A stretch of DNA of 64,000 bases from Sindora glabra (Eukaryota; Streptophyta; Magnoliopsida; Fabales; Fabaceae), in contig CM035227.1 in NCBI GenBank assembly GCA_020226215.1, forward strand, positions 20,525,866 through 20,589,865, read 5' to 3'. Both the position numbers and the translations under genes were made by a program. Below, piece after piece: positions 48,254-61,300 of the stretch. The notes under the pieces are model-generated. The model searched no databases. It saw only the letters and a program-made list of their open reading frames with translations, and was not told where the DNA came from. The stretch's first letter is position 1; each line of letters begins with the position of its first letter.

Positions 48254-49059
48254 GATACGAATTGCGACAAGTTTCTCATTGCAATAGTAGTAGAAAAATA
48301 GGAAACGTCTAGGTTTATATGTAATTTTGTTTTTTTAGAAAATATAAATTATATATTTTGCCTTTTAACTTCCATTACTTTTTTTGGAAGATTTTTTTTT
48401 AAAAAATTATTTGATTTTATATAAAGAAAAGAGTAATATATTACTTCAATACTTTATTATAAAAAAAATATGAAAACTAAAGTCAAAATAATAGAGAAAG
48501 ATAATTTTTTTTTAAAAAAATATCTTTTACCAAACTTCCTTCATTTAATATGAGTCATATAGAATATTTTTTTATTATCTTATTAATTTATAATTATATT
48601 TTTATGTAAAATATTTTTAATCATTACAAACAAGATCTTAATTTAAAATAATTTATTTTGATCCTTTAAATGTATAATTGGTGAAATTTTAGCGCTTGAT
48701 TTTTGTCAATTTCTTCATTTCATAAAATTATATTTGCTTAATATTTTTTCTATATTTACCTGAAATGACTTTTGTACGAACAAAAAATAGCATCTTTGTT
48801 TCAATATTGAAAATTTTTAAAAAATTATTAATCCATTATATATGAACATTTGAATTTTTTTTAGAATTTATTACTTTGCATATCTTGAAATTTTTTATTT
48901 ATTTTTGAAACAATGCAAATAAGTGCTTTAAAATCAAACAAGAATTAATGAAAACATTAAATATTTAATGAAACTAAAACTATATATTTTATACTTTAAA
49001 GGATTAAAATTATATTTAAAATAAACATTTAATAATATTTCCAATGAATATAATTCATA
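48254..49059. other. AT-rich intergenic DNA
   Basis: Nothing recognisable beyond the right flank of the copia insertion. Confidence 0.5.
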
Positions 49060-49445
49060 TTAAGTTTTGGATCGATGAACCTTTGGAAAGAATCGACTAT
49101 GGGGGCAGTTCAGGCGTCACGTGCGGTCATCTAAAGCACATAAAAGCAGTTGTGAAGAAGATCACTTCATCATCATCGGTCGTCAATGTCCTAACTGTGC
49201 ATGCCGGTTATGTACAGCTCATGGTTGGCAAAATTATTGGACTTACGGCAACCTAGAATATTCTGGCCAATTCCTAATGGATAGGTAGGATACCAATCAC
49301 TATAAATACTAGTTAGGTTCTCCCTAAACTTCTATGATTACCACCTGATACCTTTTCTGTAAATCATCTTGTGTCGCAATCAGCCAACCTCCAGTCATCG
49401 TTTTTATAACGATTGCTTTAGTTTTATGTTTTTTTTTTTTTTTAA
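49060..49445 (+). promoter_or_regulatory. GC-richer island with a strong TATA box; possibly an LTR remnant
   Basis: CACTATAAATACTAG at about 49298-49312 is a good plant TATA context. It is preceded by GTCACGTG (about 49117), a G-box-like CACGTG core. Downstream is a leader-like TCTCCCTAAACTTCTATG and, further on, TGTAAATCATCTTGTGTCG. The order resembles the U3-R part of plant gypsy LTRs, but I see no matching second copy, no TG...CA borders with TSD, and no gene downstream. The frame at 49044-49256 is not recognised. Confidence 0.35.
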
Positions 49446-52400
49446 TAAAAGCCGGACTTCTATATGCCTACACAATTTATTCGAGTATGAACGTTCAAAA
49501 AGATCGATTAATAAAATTTGGATATGTGGATAAAATAATTTACCAACATTAATCATTAATTTACTTAAGTAGAAGATTATGTAAATTCAGTTCCTCACAA
49601 ATTTTAATTACAAACTTCCCCTCTAAAAGATCTTATACATTTTTTTAAAGTAATGTTTGACTTTAAGTGAAAAAAATATCATTTTATGTTATTTTTATCA
49701 TAATTTTTATTTTAATTATATTTATATTATTATTAGATTTATTTAATTTAAAAAATTTTGCTAGAATTTATTTTATTTGGCCTAAAGGATTTATCTTATT
49801 TTTAATATTGCATTTATCATATTGCTGTTAAAATTTATTTTTAACTAAATTTTATGTATTTTTAATATATTATGAATAAAATAATTTATTTTCAAATAAA
49901 TAAAAATTATTATTTTTAAATTATAAATTTTGATTACAAATAAATTGAAATTATTTTTATTAAAATAAAATAAAATCAATCTCAGGACAAATCCATAATG
50001 CATTAACGATGATTCAGCCACATTATTTATATGTCAAAATCTTGTTAGTGTCAAGTCTCAAATAAATTGGCTTTGCTTTGGACTAAAACGCATGAAATGA
50101 AATATAAATGCGCATATATATAGACGATGGAGGCAATTATGTCGCTGTCCCAAAGGCGCGATTGTCAACCCAAATGCTGGGTGGTCGGCGGTCCATTTCA
50201 TTCATTTACATATTAGGTTTCCTTCAGGTTTATTTGGAAGGAGAGAAAGGAAATAGAAAAAAAATAAATATTTTTTTATTTTATTTGATTAAAAAGAGAA
50301 AAATAAAAAAATGTGATATGTGATTAAATTTTTTTAAAATTTTAAATTTAAAACTTTTTCTTATTATTTTTATTTAAATTTAAAAAATTTCTCTTTTCTC
50401 CTGTTTATTTTCTTCTCTACCAAATAGAGGGGTTAAACAAATTGATACCCAATTGCTAAACAAGGCAGCGTTACTTTATTTGGTTTAGCCCTGAACCAGT
50501 TATCAGCTGTGTCCTGTGTATATATGCATACAATCACCTCAGGCAGGCTCGGAGCTTTTGCCATTAAATCATCGGTTGGGTTCTTCCCAGTCTCAACCGT
50601 GGTAGTGATTACCAGACAAAGCAGCTAAGTCCAAGCACATGCTATTCATTAGCTGGCCGTTTTGGGGAGGGCCAGGGTAGTGTGATGTAAGAGTACATCA
50701 ATATTTTCTTGCTTTATATTTTATTATCCGAATAAAACATTATTTTGTTTTATGCCTTATGATTGAAGATATAATTCATCTCATTCCCAAATTTAGTAAG
50801 GTAACAGAGTTTTACGAAAACATACGGAAAATGATAGAAAATAAAAAATATATATATTTATAAAAATTAAGAATTATAAATTTATATATAATTATTTAAT
50901 AATTTTAAATATTATTAAAAACTAAATTTAAATATTATAAATTATATATAATTAACAAAATATATTAAAATAATTTTAAAATTAAAAAATATTGCACAAT
51001 CAAAAAAATATTATTACATTCTATATTTATTATCTCAAGTAAATTTTAATGTGTTTTAAATTTTTAAATAATTAAGTTATTAGAATAATTTATATTTACA
51101 TATGTTAATATATAAAATAAAATATAATAATTTGTAATAATGGAGTTCTATAAGACAAGGCAAAATATTATATTTCATCTTTATTATTTTATTTGATGTA
51201 AAAAATTTGTTCCCCACCTTATTTTACAGGATCCAAAAGTTAGAGCATTATTAAATTCCAACCGGATAATTCCCGCAAAACGTGATGAATTTGGAGAATT
51301 TTACCGTCCTTCCTGGGGCTCACTAGTCACCAACCGCAACCAATGGTAATCTTAAATAATGATATTTATCATTTATCAAATGCTAGTGGGGAGCCTTTGA
51401 ATTTGAAGTATTCAACATCAATTATGGTCCGCCGCCTGCCCCCCGGTCTATGGAACTCAGCGGAAAGTTGAAACTACAAACTCCTTCACCATATTTAGGT
51501 CATGGGGTGTTTTTGTAATTGTACACCCCCAGATCCGTTTCTTGTTACGTTATATATATATATATATATAATAAAGTATAAAATCCCTTTCTATTTCCAA
51601 TGACCAATCACAAAAATCTTATATTTATATTATTTTTTATTTTGAAGTGCTATTAATTCATTAATTAAGATTTTATTTTATTAAAATTGAACTAATATAT
51701 AACTTAATTTTGTACCTTCAATTTTTATTTAATGACACATCGGGTTTTAATTTTCCTTCTAAATATATTATTTTATAAAGAATATAATTAAACTTATGAA
51801 GAAAAACTTGATGAAAAACTTATTACTAAACTAATCGGTGAATTTAATTATGATTTATTTGTACAACGTTAGATCCTCTCTTGATACATGAGGACATGAA
51901 TTGCTTGCTCTATCAAAATCGTGATGTGTTATTGAATGTAGTAAAGAGAGCCATTCCACTTTGCCGGTACGCACTTAAATGATTTCTTTAATATTAATGT
52001 TGATAAATTAGAAAGTGCATACTCCTACTCCGTATTTTACTTTCATAAGTGGATTTTCTATATTTTCAAATGTCTCGTATTGATCCCAATCCACCGTAAA
52101 ATTTTCGTGTGATATTTTATCTATGAAATTGGAAGAAGCTCACTCATTTGAATAATGAAATACAATAATTATAATTATAATTATTGTGTTGGATAAAAAT
52201 TCAAATATAATTTAGTTTTTAAAAATTATTTTAAATGATTTTATATAACATGTACATGAGAATCTTTCCTATATCTCATATAAATATTGTATTGAATTAC
52301 TAAAATTTCTTATATAATATTAGTAAAATCTTATTTTAATCTTTAAAATATTCTATTTTTATTAATTTTATCCCAAAAATAAAATTCATATCAATTTAGT

Positions 52401-55400
52401 TTTTAAGATTTTAAATTCAAATAAAATTGTAATCCAACCAAATTAATATAAATTTTAATCTTCACATGAATTAAAATTTTATTTATACAAATTAGATTAG
52501 TACACATCTTACTTCAATAATGAAATTAATATAAATTGAATATTTTAAGGATTAAAATAAAGATTTAATAAATATTAATAAAACCCTGTTTTAGCAAAAA
52601 ATGAAAAAATTAGTAAAAATTATTTTTAGGTCACATGTCGCTCCCCTTTTACGGGCCCACTTTTTATGTTTTTCCACGGAGCATGGAAGAAGATTCCGAC
52701 CTCGGCTACTACATTACCGTCTGCGGATTCATGAATCTACAAAGGAGAAGATTTTTTTATAACGATTGGACTGACATATTATTAAATTTATTATTTAATT
52801 TTATTCATTTTTTGTAATATTAATTATATAAATGAAATTTAATAATATATTAATGTAATTGGTGCATCATATTTGTTATAACGTCCAATTTACCACCAAC
52901 AATATAAAGTAATACACTGTTCTAGCGGCTGTCTGCATTATGCTGCAGGTCGGCAAAAATTTTTGTGAAGCAATATCAAATTATTCTTAGTATCGTTTGC
53001 TGCAATACTGTATTATATATTAAAGGTTCCCTTGATAAGAAAAAAGTAATGAGCCAAACGACAATACAATTGGCGAAACGAGGGGAATCCTCAATAAGAA
53101 AATATTATGTGGGCACTAGATTCTTGTTTAATTAAATATTTCTCCACGCTCGGCGGAATTGAAAAATGAGAAAAAAGTTCATTGTGGACATTTGCCTTAA
53201 CTTTTATTGGATAATAATTTATTATTTATGCGCAGCTGCTGCCAGATGAAATAAAATAAAATAACGTATCCATCAGCCAAATTGATTTTTTTTAAATTGA
53301 GTATTATAAAATTATTTGAAGGCAGACCAGATCGCATCTCATAGAGATTCAGTAGCAATTGAGTTTGACTCTTGAGTCACCCACGTCACAATCCTGTGAC
53401 CGCGATTCTTTCTTTTTCGGTGATTCTTTGAATCTGACTAATAGATTTACATTATAATTGTTTGATACGAATTTTTTTTTAAAAAAATATTATTTATGAA
53501 TATATTTATGAAAGAATAATATATTATTTATAATTATAATTAAAAAATAATACTAGGTTTATAATGATAAAAAATATTTTTATACGAAAAATTTAATTTT
53601 TTATATTTAGTATTAAATAAATAAAATATATTTTCTTATTTTATTATTTTTAACTATATTGGATAAAAAATATTTTCTACCAAAATAAAAAGAATTTTAC
53701 ATCAAGAAATATGTTACATGATAATTATACATAAATAATTAGTTAATGTGGTTTTTTTTCCAATCATAAATTTCTACTTGTCACTTTGGTAATTTATATA
53801 ATCAATTTTATATTTTTTTAATTTAAAATATTTTACAAAATATATATAAGCAAAATGTATAGTTTTCATAGGAGTCCTATGTACTTTTTGAATCCATCTC
53901 TCCTCTCGTATTTATTTAAAATATTTTCAAATTTAAAAAATCATTTAAAATATTAAAGGAATTAAGGAACATTTCCATTGTTTCTTATTAGTTATCGTAT
54001 TTAAAAAAATTATTTATTATTTTAGAATTATAATAAAATATTAAATATTTTTATTTTATTAATCTTTTTATTAAATATTTTATACTTTCAACCCACTTAT
54101 ATTTATTCCATCATTTTTATTTTTAATTATCTTGAATTTTATAAAAAAAAGATAATTTTGAAAAATATATTTAAAATAATTAAATTAAATTAATTTTTAA
54201 TATTTATAAGATTGATTAATTATAATAAATAATAAAAAATAGGGAATAAATAGTTGACTATACAAAGATATTGTAATTAAAATGTAAGAATATTAGTCAG
54301 AGGAGCCCCGAATGATATCGATCTATCGTTAATGAAAAAGTAAATAATAAGATTTGCCCGCTGGGGAAACCATAATAACAGAAACTCTAACTCTCCTTTT
54401 CATTGTTAAAAGAACAGTTCAAATATGTTGTTATGTGGCACATTCAATATTATTTTAAAAATGTTATTATTTATTATATTTAGAATTTAAATTTAAAATT
54501 ATTTTTATATATAAATAAATTATTATTTATATATTAAAAATATTATAAATATATGCATATAGGTTTTTCATAATTTTTAATCACTTTAATGATTAGATAT
54601 TTTTATAAAAGAAAATGCTTTATTTAAGTGTAAGATTTCAGAATGCATGCCTCCGCACTGTTAAATCAGCTGAGAATGGTTATTTGTTAAAATATGGGAT
54701 TATGGGCTAAGAATTTCTTGCCTCACATTAGTAGGAAGGACGGAGTAAAAGGCACGCGTTGGGCGCGAGTTTTGTCTTTTTTGGAGACTAACCGAGTGTG
54801 TTTACAGTGTAAACAGTAAACTAGGATTTCTTTTAAATGGAATATAGATATAAATAGCGATGCTTTAATTTCATTTCAAAAACTACTGCATATTAAATTT
54901 AATCCACAGTTAAAATAAATTAATTTTATATTACACATATTATACATTGATACATTGATATAAACATAAAATAAATTAATTTAATTCACAGTAACGTACC
55001 CAAGACTCCTAGATTAATAAAGACAATATTTTAGCAATATTAAATATTGACATAGGCATAAATATTTTCATATATTCATAAACTGAATTGCAATATGTAT
55101 TATGTCATATATAGAAATTTAGTATTTGGGAACAGAAAAATTAATTCTTATAAATGTTTTTATGTGATTTCATTTAACCATTCTAATAATCACATCCGAG
55201 CAATATGAAGTATAAGAGAAAGTTAAATAGTTAAGAAGGAAGGTATCCAAAGAGTGAATAACGTAAGGAAGCTTCTTTTTTTTTTTTTTAAGTTTCATCC
55301 TCTAATTGTTATAAATTATTATTTATTTTTTACTATAAATTATCTTCCTATTAGGTATTTGTACTAGAATAAGATATAGATTATTTATTAAATAAATATT

Positions 55401-57074
55401 TATGAACTATAAATATTTATATTAAAGAAGAATTTAAGATGTGAGAAAAAAAGTGATGTGAATATCTTTAAGAGTTGTGTGAGAACCTTCACAGAAATTT
55501 AGGAGAATGTAGAGGTAGTGATTAAAAAATTATAAAATTATGATTGAAAATTTTTACATGTATTATCATATAATATATTTAATGATATAATGAATTTTTT
55601 TCTCATTTATTTTTTTTCTTCTAGAATTTGAGATTTTTTTACATTAGATTAATCATATATTTTATTGTAAAATTTTGGTTAACTTAATTGCTTGATATTT
55701 ATGTTTGAAAAGCAATTTTTTTTAATAATTAATATCAAAGCAAATTTTGTTCCATGGAAGGGTAATTTAAGAGAGTAAGAATTTGAATAGATCTTTGTGT
55801 TTAAGATTTAGAAAATGGATGAAATTGATGGTGATAATAATGATTTGAAGAGATAATGATAACTCAAAAAAGTATTCATAATATTTGATGTTTCCATATA
55901 GATACAAGAGATTTTTGCAGATGAAGAAGTCGTGTATAAATTTTGATGAAGTTTGTGATGCTTGATAGATGTGATGTTACCTAATAAGAAGATAATTATT
56001 GCAATTTGAAAAAAATTGAAATGATGGGGGATTCTTATGATTACTGCTCCATGATTAGTCTTCTTCAATAATAAGTAAAGCATAAAGATTAATAAAAATG
56101 ATAAAATTTATGTCAAGATAACTATTATTGAGTTTGACTTTAAATTTTAACTGTTATCAATTATTACTTATTTCATATTATTAATTATTTTCTATTTAAG
56201 TTAGGTATTTATGTCAAAGTGAGATTGTGATTTCATATCAAATAAGCATTTTTTGATTATTTTATTTGTACTGATAATAGATGTGATGTAAGTTCTTATA
56301 GAAGTTATATGAAGACTTCTATAAAGGTTATGAGAGAGATGTATGGGCATGATTAGAATGTTGTGGGGTTACAATAGTAAACTTTCTCACGTATTATAAT
56401 ATAATAAATTTTTCTCGTCAATTATTTTTTCTTAGAATTTGAGATGTTTCATTTTAAATTACTTACATATTTTATTTTAATATTTTAATTAATCTAATTG
56501 ATTAATACTTGTATATTTGAAGAGGAGATATTTGTTCTAATGTTTTTTATGTATTATATCAAAATGGATTGCTATATGTATAAATTTTAAGTAATTTTAA
56601 GCAAAGGAATATGTGAAATATTTACAACAAATTCTAAGTAATTCTAAATGAGATCGTTAGATATTTAATTCCCATATTCTTGAATTTATTATAAAAAAAT
56701 GTTTGTTTTGTGAATATCACTTCAATATATATATTTGTCAATTTGTGTATTTTTTTTTATAAAAAATAGATTACTAATTAGAAATCATATGTTTATTTAA
56801 AATTTACCATAACTAATTGTGATTTTAATTAATATTATCTAACTAATTTCTTAATAAAATGGGTCATTGAAATTAAAAGATAAATTTCATTGGTGTCATC
56901 AGCTGAATTTTCCTTTAATAATCTCAATCCAAATTTAATAAAATTATATTGATTTTACAAAGAAATAGTAGAATTCCCTGCCACTATTTACTCTGGCTTC
57001 TACCAAAGTCTGCCCCTGCCATTAGCTGATCAAGGGCGAATTGTCTTTGGATTATGATCCTTTTAAGGGAAATT
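49446..57074. other. AT-rich intergenic DNA with several short GC-richer patches
   Basis: No complete gene is supported. GC-richer patches lie at 50100-50230, 50450-50690, 51225-51545 and 52630-52760; the last holds a frame with MEEDSDLGYYITVCGFMNLQ from 52684. None shows a recognisable domain or paired splice sites. A (TA)n run lies at 51551-51571. The stretch at 53.4-56.9 kb is almost pure A/T. Confidence 0.4.
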
Positions 57075-57222
57075 CTAAGGTGCTCCCAGGGTTTATAAGC
57101 TCTGGGTGGTGTGGCACAATCTCATCCATTGGATCATATTACCAAAGACTTAAGTAATTTCATCCAATGGATGAGATTGTGCTACACCACCTAAAGTTTG
57201 AAACTCTCAAGGGGTACCATAG
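57075..57222. mobile_element. Hairpin MITE (148 bp)
   Basis: The inner arms 57105-57134 and 57162-57191 are 30-bp inverted repeats with one mismatch (GGTGGTGTGGCACAATCTCA and its inverse; GTGGCAC versus GTAGCAC). The ends CTAAGGTGCTCC and CTATGGTACCCC (reverse complement of the right end) match at 9 of 12, so nearly the whole element folds back. A target-site duplication was not clear. It lies about 1.3 kb upstream of the asparaginase TATA box. Confidence 0.75.
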
Positions 57223-57314
57223 TCTTCCCTTCCTTTTAAATATAAAAACAACAATAAAATCTCCAATTTTTTGAGAGGGGGGCAGTGGAGGAGAGGAGAG
57301 GAAAAAATAACTTA

Positions 57315-58230
57315 GATGACATCTGGTTTATGAAATTAAATATTATTGAGAATCTTAATTTTTTTGAAAATGTAATTCTTAAAAGTTTAATTTATGAGAA
57401 TAACATATTTTTATATTTGATTCAATTAAAAATATTTTAATAATTTAAAAAATATAACATTTTAATTATTTTAAATATTTTTAAAATATTATTTATTATA
57501 AAAATATCTTTATTAAAAATATGTGATTATAAATAATTGTGATAATCGATGATAATTACTAATAATAAATAATGGCAGACGTAACAATTAATAGTTCGAT
57601 AATGGGGTAGTGGCTATCAAGAATGGATGGTAGCTTATGATAATTAGTTAGGATGGATAGCAAATGATGGTAATAATCAATAATAAGTGATGACTGATAA
57701 TAATTATCGATAATAAGTAATAATCATTATTAATGAAAGGTGATTAGTGGTGATTATTAACAATGAGTGGTAGTTGATAGTGATCACATAAAATAGATGG
57801 TTGTGTAATGTGATAACTAGTGATAGGTAGTACCGAATGGCAATTACTAATAGTGGGTGATATCCGATAATGATCATTAATAATAAGTGATAATTAACGG
57901 TAAATATTGATCATTGGTGATGATATATAGTAAACATTGATAGCAGGTAATAGTGAATGATGGTTACCGATAATGAATAATGACCTACAATGATCATTGA
58001 AAATAAATAATAGTTAATAATGATTATCAAGAATAAATAGTAATGAATGGTGGTGATTGATTACAGTAATTGATAAGGTGAGTAAAATAATTTTTTATAT
58101 CAATTAAATATTATTATATTATGAAAATATAAGATATTTACCTCTCTTCTTATAAAAATATTTTGAGGAGATACTAAATTAAAATATTTCTAAAAATATG
58201 AAATTTTTTTTTGCAAATCAAATATTATCT
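57315..58230. mobile_element. Harbinger-like element filled with a degenerate minisatellite
   Basis: Termini GATGACATCTGGTTTA and GATAATATTTGATTTG (reverse complement of the right end) agree at 11 of 16, all differences being transitions. A TTA duplication flanks it (57312-57314 and 58231-58233). The interior at about 57540-58080 is an array of variants of GATAATGATTA-TTAATAATAAGTGATGG. The array has no open frame. The same kind of array, inverted, fills 36240-36440. Confidence 0.5.
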
Positions 58231-58531
58231 TAATGTAAAATGATTAATTATCTGTTAATCGTAATTCAAGTATTAAATTGTAATTGGTTTAAAATTGAGG
58301 TTTTTTTTTTTTCTTGACGCAGTTCAGCAAGATATTGCATTGTACCCTACATATAATCAGGTTTTGCTTTAACAAGAGAGCTGAGTTGTCCGAGTGAGAG
58401 ATTGGCGATTCTAGCTGACTCAGCCAGCCAAAAGGAGAGGAGAGCATCCCTCCCTGGATTTGATTAAGAGGGCCAACCCCCAGACTAAAATTTAATTCCA
58501 ACACCAAACCCATTTCAAGTCCGGAATTGCC

Positions 58532-58539
58532 TATAAAAG
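58532..58539 (+). promoter_or_regulatory. TATA box of the asparaginase gene
   Basis: TATAAAAG lies about 98 bp upstream of the start codon. The transcript would begin near 58565 and carry a short GA-rich 5' UTR (GAGAGAGGAGGCAGAGAC). Confidence 0.7.
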
Positions 58540-58636
58540 CAGCTATAGCAACTCGTTTTCGTTGCAGTCTCGCGCACACAGAGAGAGGAGGCAGAGACAC
58601 AGGGGTGCGAGAGGGACAGAGAGCGTTAGAGAAACA

Positions 58637-60278
58637 ATGGGGGGTTGGGCTATTGCCGTGCATGGTGGCGCTGGTGTTGACCCAAATCTCCCTCCTCAAC
58701 GTCAAGAGGAAGCCAAACAACTCCTTACCCGCTGTCTCAATCTCGGAATCTCTGCTCTTCGTTCTAATCTGTCTGCCGTTGATGTTGTCGAACTTGTTGT
58801 ATGTCTCCCTCTCCTCCGTTTCATTCTCAATCCCAGATTTAGTATGACTAAAGAACATTAAATTTATTAAAATTAAATAGTCTGGTTTGTTGGCTGTTGT
58901 CATTCTGGACCCGTTTCTGATTTTCTCTCCGATTACAATCTAACATACGAAGAATGCTCTGTATTACCACCGTCGCCATGCATGCCTTCAGTTTGTAGTT
59001 TGATTTTAATAAAATAAAAGACATTGGTTATATGAGATTATAATTATAATAATGGTTCAAATGGGACAGGTGAGGGAACTGGAAACAGATCCGCTGTTCA
59101 ACTCCGGGCGCGGATCTGCCCTGACAGAGAAAGGAACCGTAGAAATGGAGGCTAGCATCATGGACGGCACCAAACGACGATGCGGTGCCGTTTCGGGTCT
59201 TACCACTGTCAAGAACCCCATCTCGCTGGCACGCCTGGTGATGGACAAATCCCCTCATTCCTACCTCGCTTTCTCCGGCGCCGAAGAATTCGCCAGGCAA
59301 CAGGTTCGCACTCTTTATTTACCATTTTACCCCGCAGTAGCCAAATTGAACTTTGTTTCCAGTTTTTCTCGACAGAAATACGGAAAGAGAATGCTTGTAT
59401 ATCGTGTTGACCGCTCAACATAAGAAGTAGTTGCAAGTTTTAATCCTATTTGTTTCACCGTTTTTATCCTTCCACGTGAATCCGTCCCATGCCGGTTTTA
59501 TTTAGCTTCTACGGTTATTAATGCGAAAATCCCCAGATTTCTGTTACAACTTACAATTGTATTAAGAAAAAAGTTATTTATTGAATAAACAAATGTCGGG
59601 TATTTTTAGGGTGTGGAGCTTGTGGACAATGACTACTTCATCACACCGGAAAATGTCGGTATGCTGAAGCTGGCAAAAGAAGCCAACGCCATCATCGTAA
59701 GTTTACTAAATTCGAACTTAAAATCTTAATTTATATGTCATTTAGTGAGTGAGTGCGGACTTATAAATTTACTCTGCCAGTTTGACTACCGGATCCCAAG
59801 CAATGGATACGAGACGTGTGGCTCGGGGATTGAGAGTCCGCTGCAGATGAACGGGCTGCCAATCAGCGTGTACGCGCCGGAGACGGTGGGCTGCGTGGTG
59901 GTGGACAGCGAGGGACGGTGCGCGGCTGCCACGTCTACTGGCGGGCTGATGAACAAAATGAGCGGAAGGATCGGCGACTCGCCCCTGATTGGTGCCGGGA
60001 CCTACGCCTGTGACGTGTGCGGAGTGTCGTGCACCGGCGAAGGGGAAGCCATCATACGTGGCACTCTGGCACGGGAGGTGGCGGCTGTGATGGAGTACAA
60101 AGGCCTGGGCCTTCAGCAAGCAGTGGACTTTGTTATAAAGGAGCGTTTGGACGAAGGATATGCCGGCCTTATTGCGGTGTCCAAGAAAGGGGAAGTGGCC
60201 TATGGGTTCAACTGTAATGGAATGTTTAGGGGCTGTGCCACTGAGGATGGGTTCATGGAGGTGGGAATCTGGGAGTAG
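58637..60278 (+). CDS. ASPGB1: Isoaspartyl peptidase / K+-dependent L-asparaginase (ASPGB1 type), four exons
   Basis: Exons 58637-58798, 59070-59303, 59610-59696 and 59781-60278 join at GT-AG introns, all in phase 0, giving 326 residues, the normal family length. The start MGGWAIAVHGGAGVDPNLPP is that of plant Ntn-hydrolase asparaginases. The precursor cleaves itself before Thr196 (APETVGCVVVD), which becomes the N-terminal nucleophile of the beta subunit. Substrate-binding Arg224 and Asp227 (GRIGDSP) and the second motif TSTGG (212-216) are present. Residues 111-118 end in His117-Ser118, and Arg224 and Glu250 complete the catalytic switch described for K+-dependent legume asparaginases; K+-independent enzymes have Ile instead of Ser. 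The enzyme hydrolyses asparagine to aspartate and ammonium, and beta-aspartyl dipeptides, in the cytosol. No stop or frameshift is seen. The coding exons are far more GC-rich than the surroundings. Confidence 0.95.
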
Positions 60279-60390
60279 AATATTAGTGGGCCTTGCTTTT
60301 TCTTTGTTGAGAAAGAGTCCTAAAAATTTTAGCTTTGTTTTTGTTTTGGCCTCGTAGAACTGTGAAATATTTAGTTTGTCTCCCCCCATA

Positions 60391-60396
60391 AATAAA
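60391..60396 (+). terminator. Polyadenylation signal of the asparaginase gene
   Basis: AATAAA lies 113 bp after the TAG stop, in a T-rich 3' UTR with TTTGTTTTTGTTTTGG upstream (about 60333-60348). Confidence 0.6.
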
Positions 60397-60399
60397 ACT

Positions 60400-61157
60400 T
60401 CTATGACCTTTCATCGTAATTCTGACAACCATCTCAGCTCTTTGTTTTTCCTGACAAAACACTTAATTATTTTCCATTAGCGTAGTTTTTAAAATTTAAT
60501 TTAGGCAGTACACTTGTTAATTAGTCAATGAATAGATTTTAAATTAAAAAAAATGAAATTTATAACATTTATAGTAAATTGGTCCACAATAAATCGTGTT
60601 TGCTGTATGAATAGAGCAATTGGTGTGTTAGTTCAATTTAATAGTCCAATTACTAATTCATTAATTGAATCAATTTTAGATTAGAAGATATAAATTATAA
60701 TACTTATAGTAAATCAGTTCATGATAAAAAAATAAGAAAGCAATCTGGTACAAGTTAATGATATAAATAAGAAAGTAGTAAAAATTATGTAATATAATAA
60801 TAATTTTTGTTAAAAATTAATAAAAATTTAAATTAATATAAAATTATAAATGTATAAAATTTTAATTCATATGAAAATTTTAAAATTTTGCATTAAAGAA
60901 ATTTTAAAAAAAATCTAATTCATCAATTTTAATCGATTTACTTTAATTTTAATCCATTCATATTTTTAATAAATTTATACTCACTTCAGTTTAATATTCC
61001 TAATTAGACTAGCTGATTATCGGTCCAACAAATTAGTGGAAATGTGGATATGGCATGCCATTTATTCAATGAATCTAAGAAAAGGTTTCGTATTGCAATT
61101 ATTCAATGCATCTTGGAATCCTGCTTTCAATCCCAAAGTAATATTTGGTTGGTAGTG
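60400..61157. other. AT-rich intergenic DNA downstream of the asparaginase gene
   Basis: No frame, repeat pair or RNA gene was recognised. Confidence 0.5.
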
Positions 61158-61300
61158 TTAAAAAGTATAAACAAAGGAGACGGAGCTGGAAACAAATATT
61201 TTGTCTTCCAAAATGGTGGAGGCAACAGTTTCTCCGGCATCTTTCAGCTTAAACACTTCCACCGACCAGTAAAATGTATTTTGGGTACAACTATAATACT
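61158..61300 (-). pseudogene. Coding-like fragment of unknown family
   Basis: On the minus strand a frame rich in charged residues reads TFYWSVEVFKLKDAGETVAS, then TILEDKIFVSSSVSFVYTF, and ends at TAA (61158-61160). Its composition is coding-like and GC-richer than the neighbourhood. The part upstream (61290-61330) is lysine-rich and unconvincing. I do not recognise it; it may be the last exon of a broken gene or a captured piece. Confidence 0.3.

Noticed and set aside
57540..58080. Regularly spaced short repeats considered as a CRISPR-like array
   Set aside because: Units are degenerate, contiguous and without unique spacers, and the genome is a plant. It is a minisatellite inside a transposon.
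58289..58903. 204-codon open frame on the minus strand across the asparaginase promoter and first exon
   Set aside because: It is antisense to exon 1 and the 5' UTR, where codon bias opens the opposite strand. It has no recognisable domain.
59769..60389. 206-codon minus-strand frame opposite asparaginase exon 4
   Set aside because: Shadow of a GC-rich exon; the plus-strand frame has clear catalytic motifs and splice sites.
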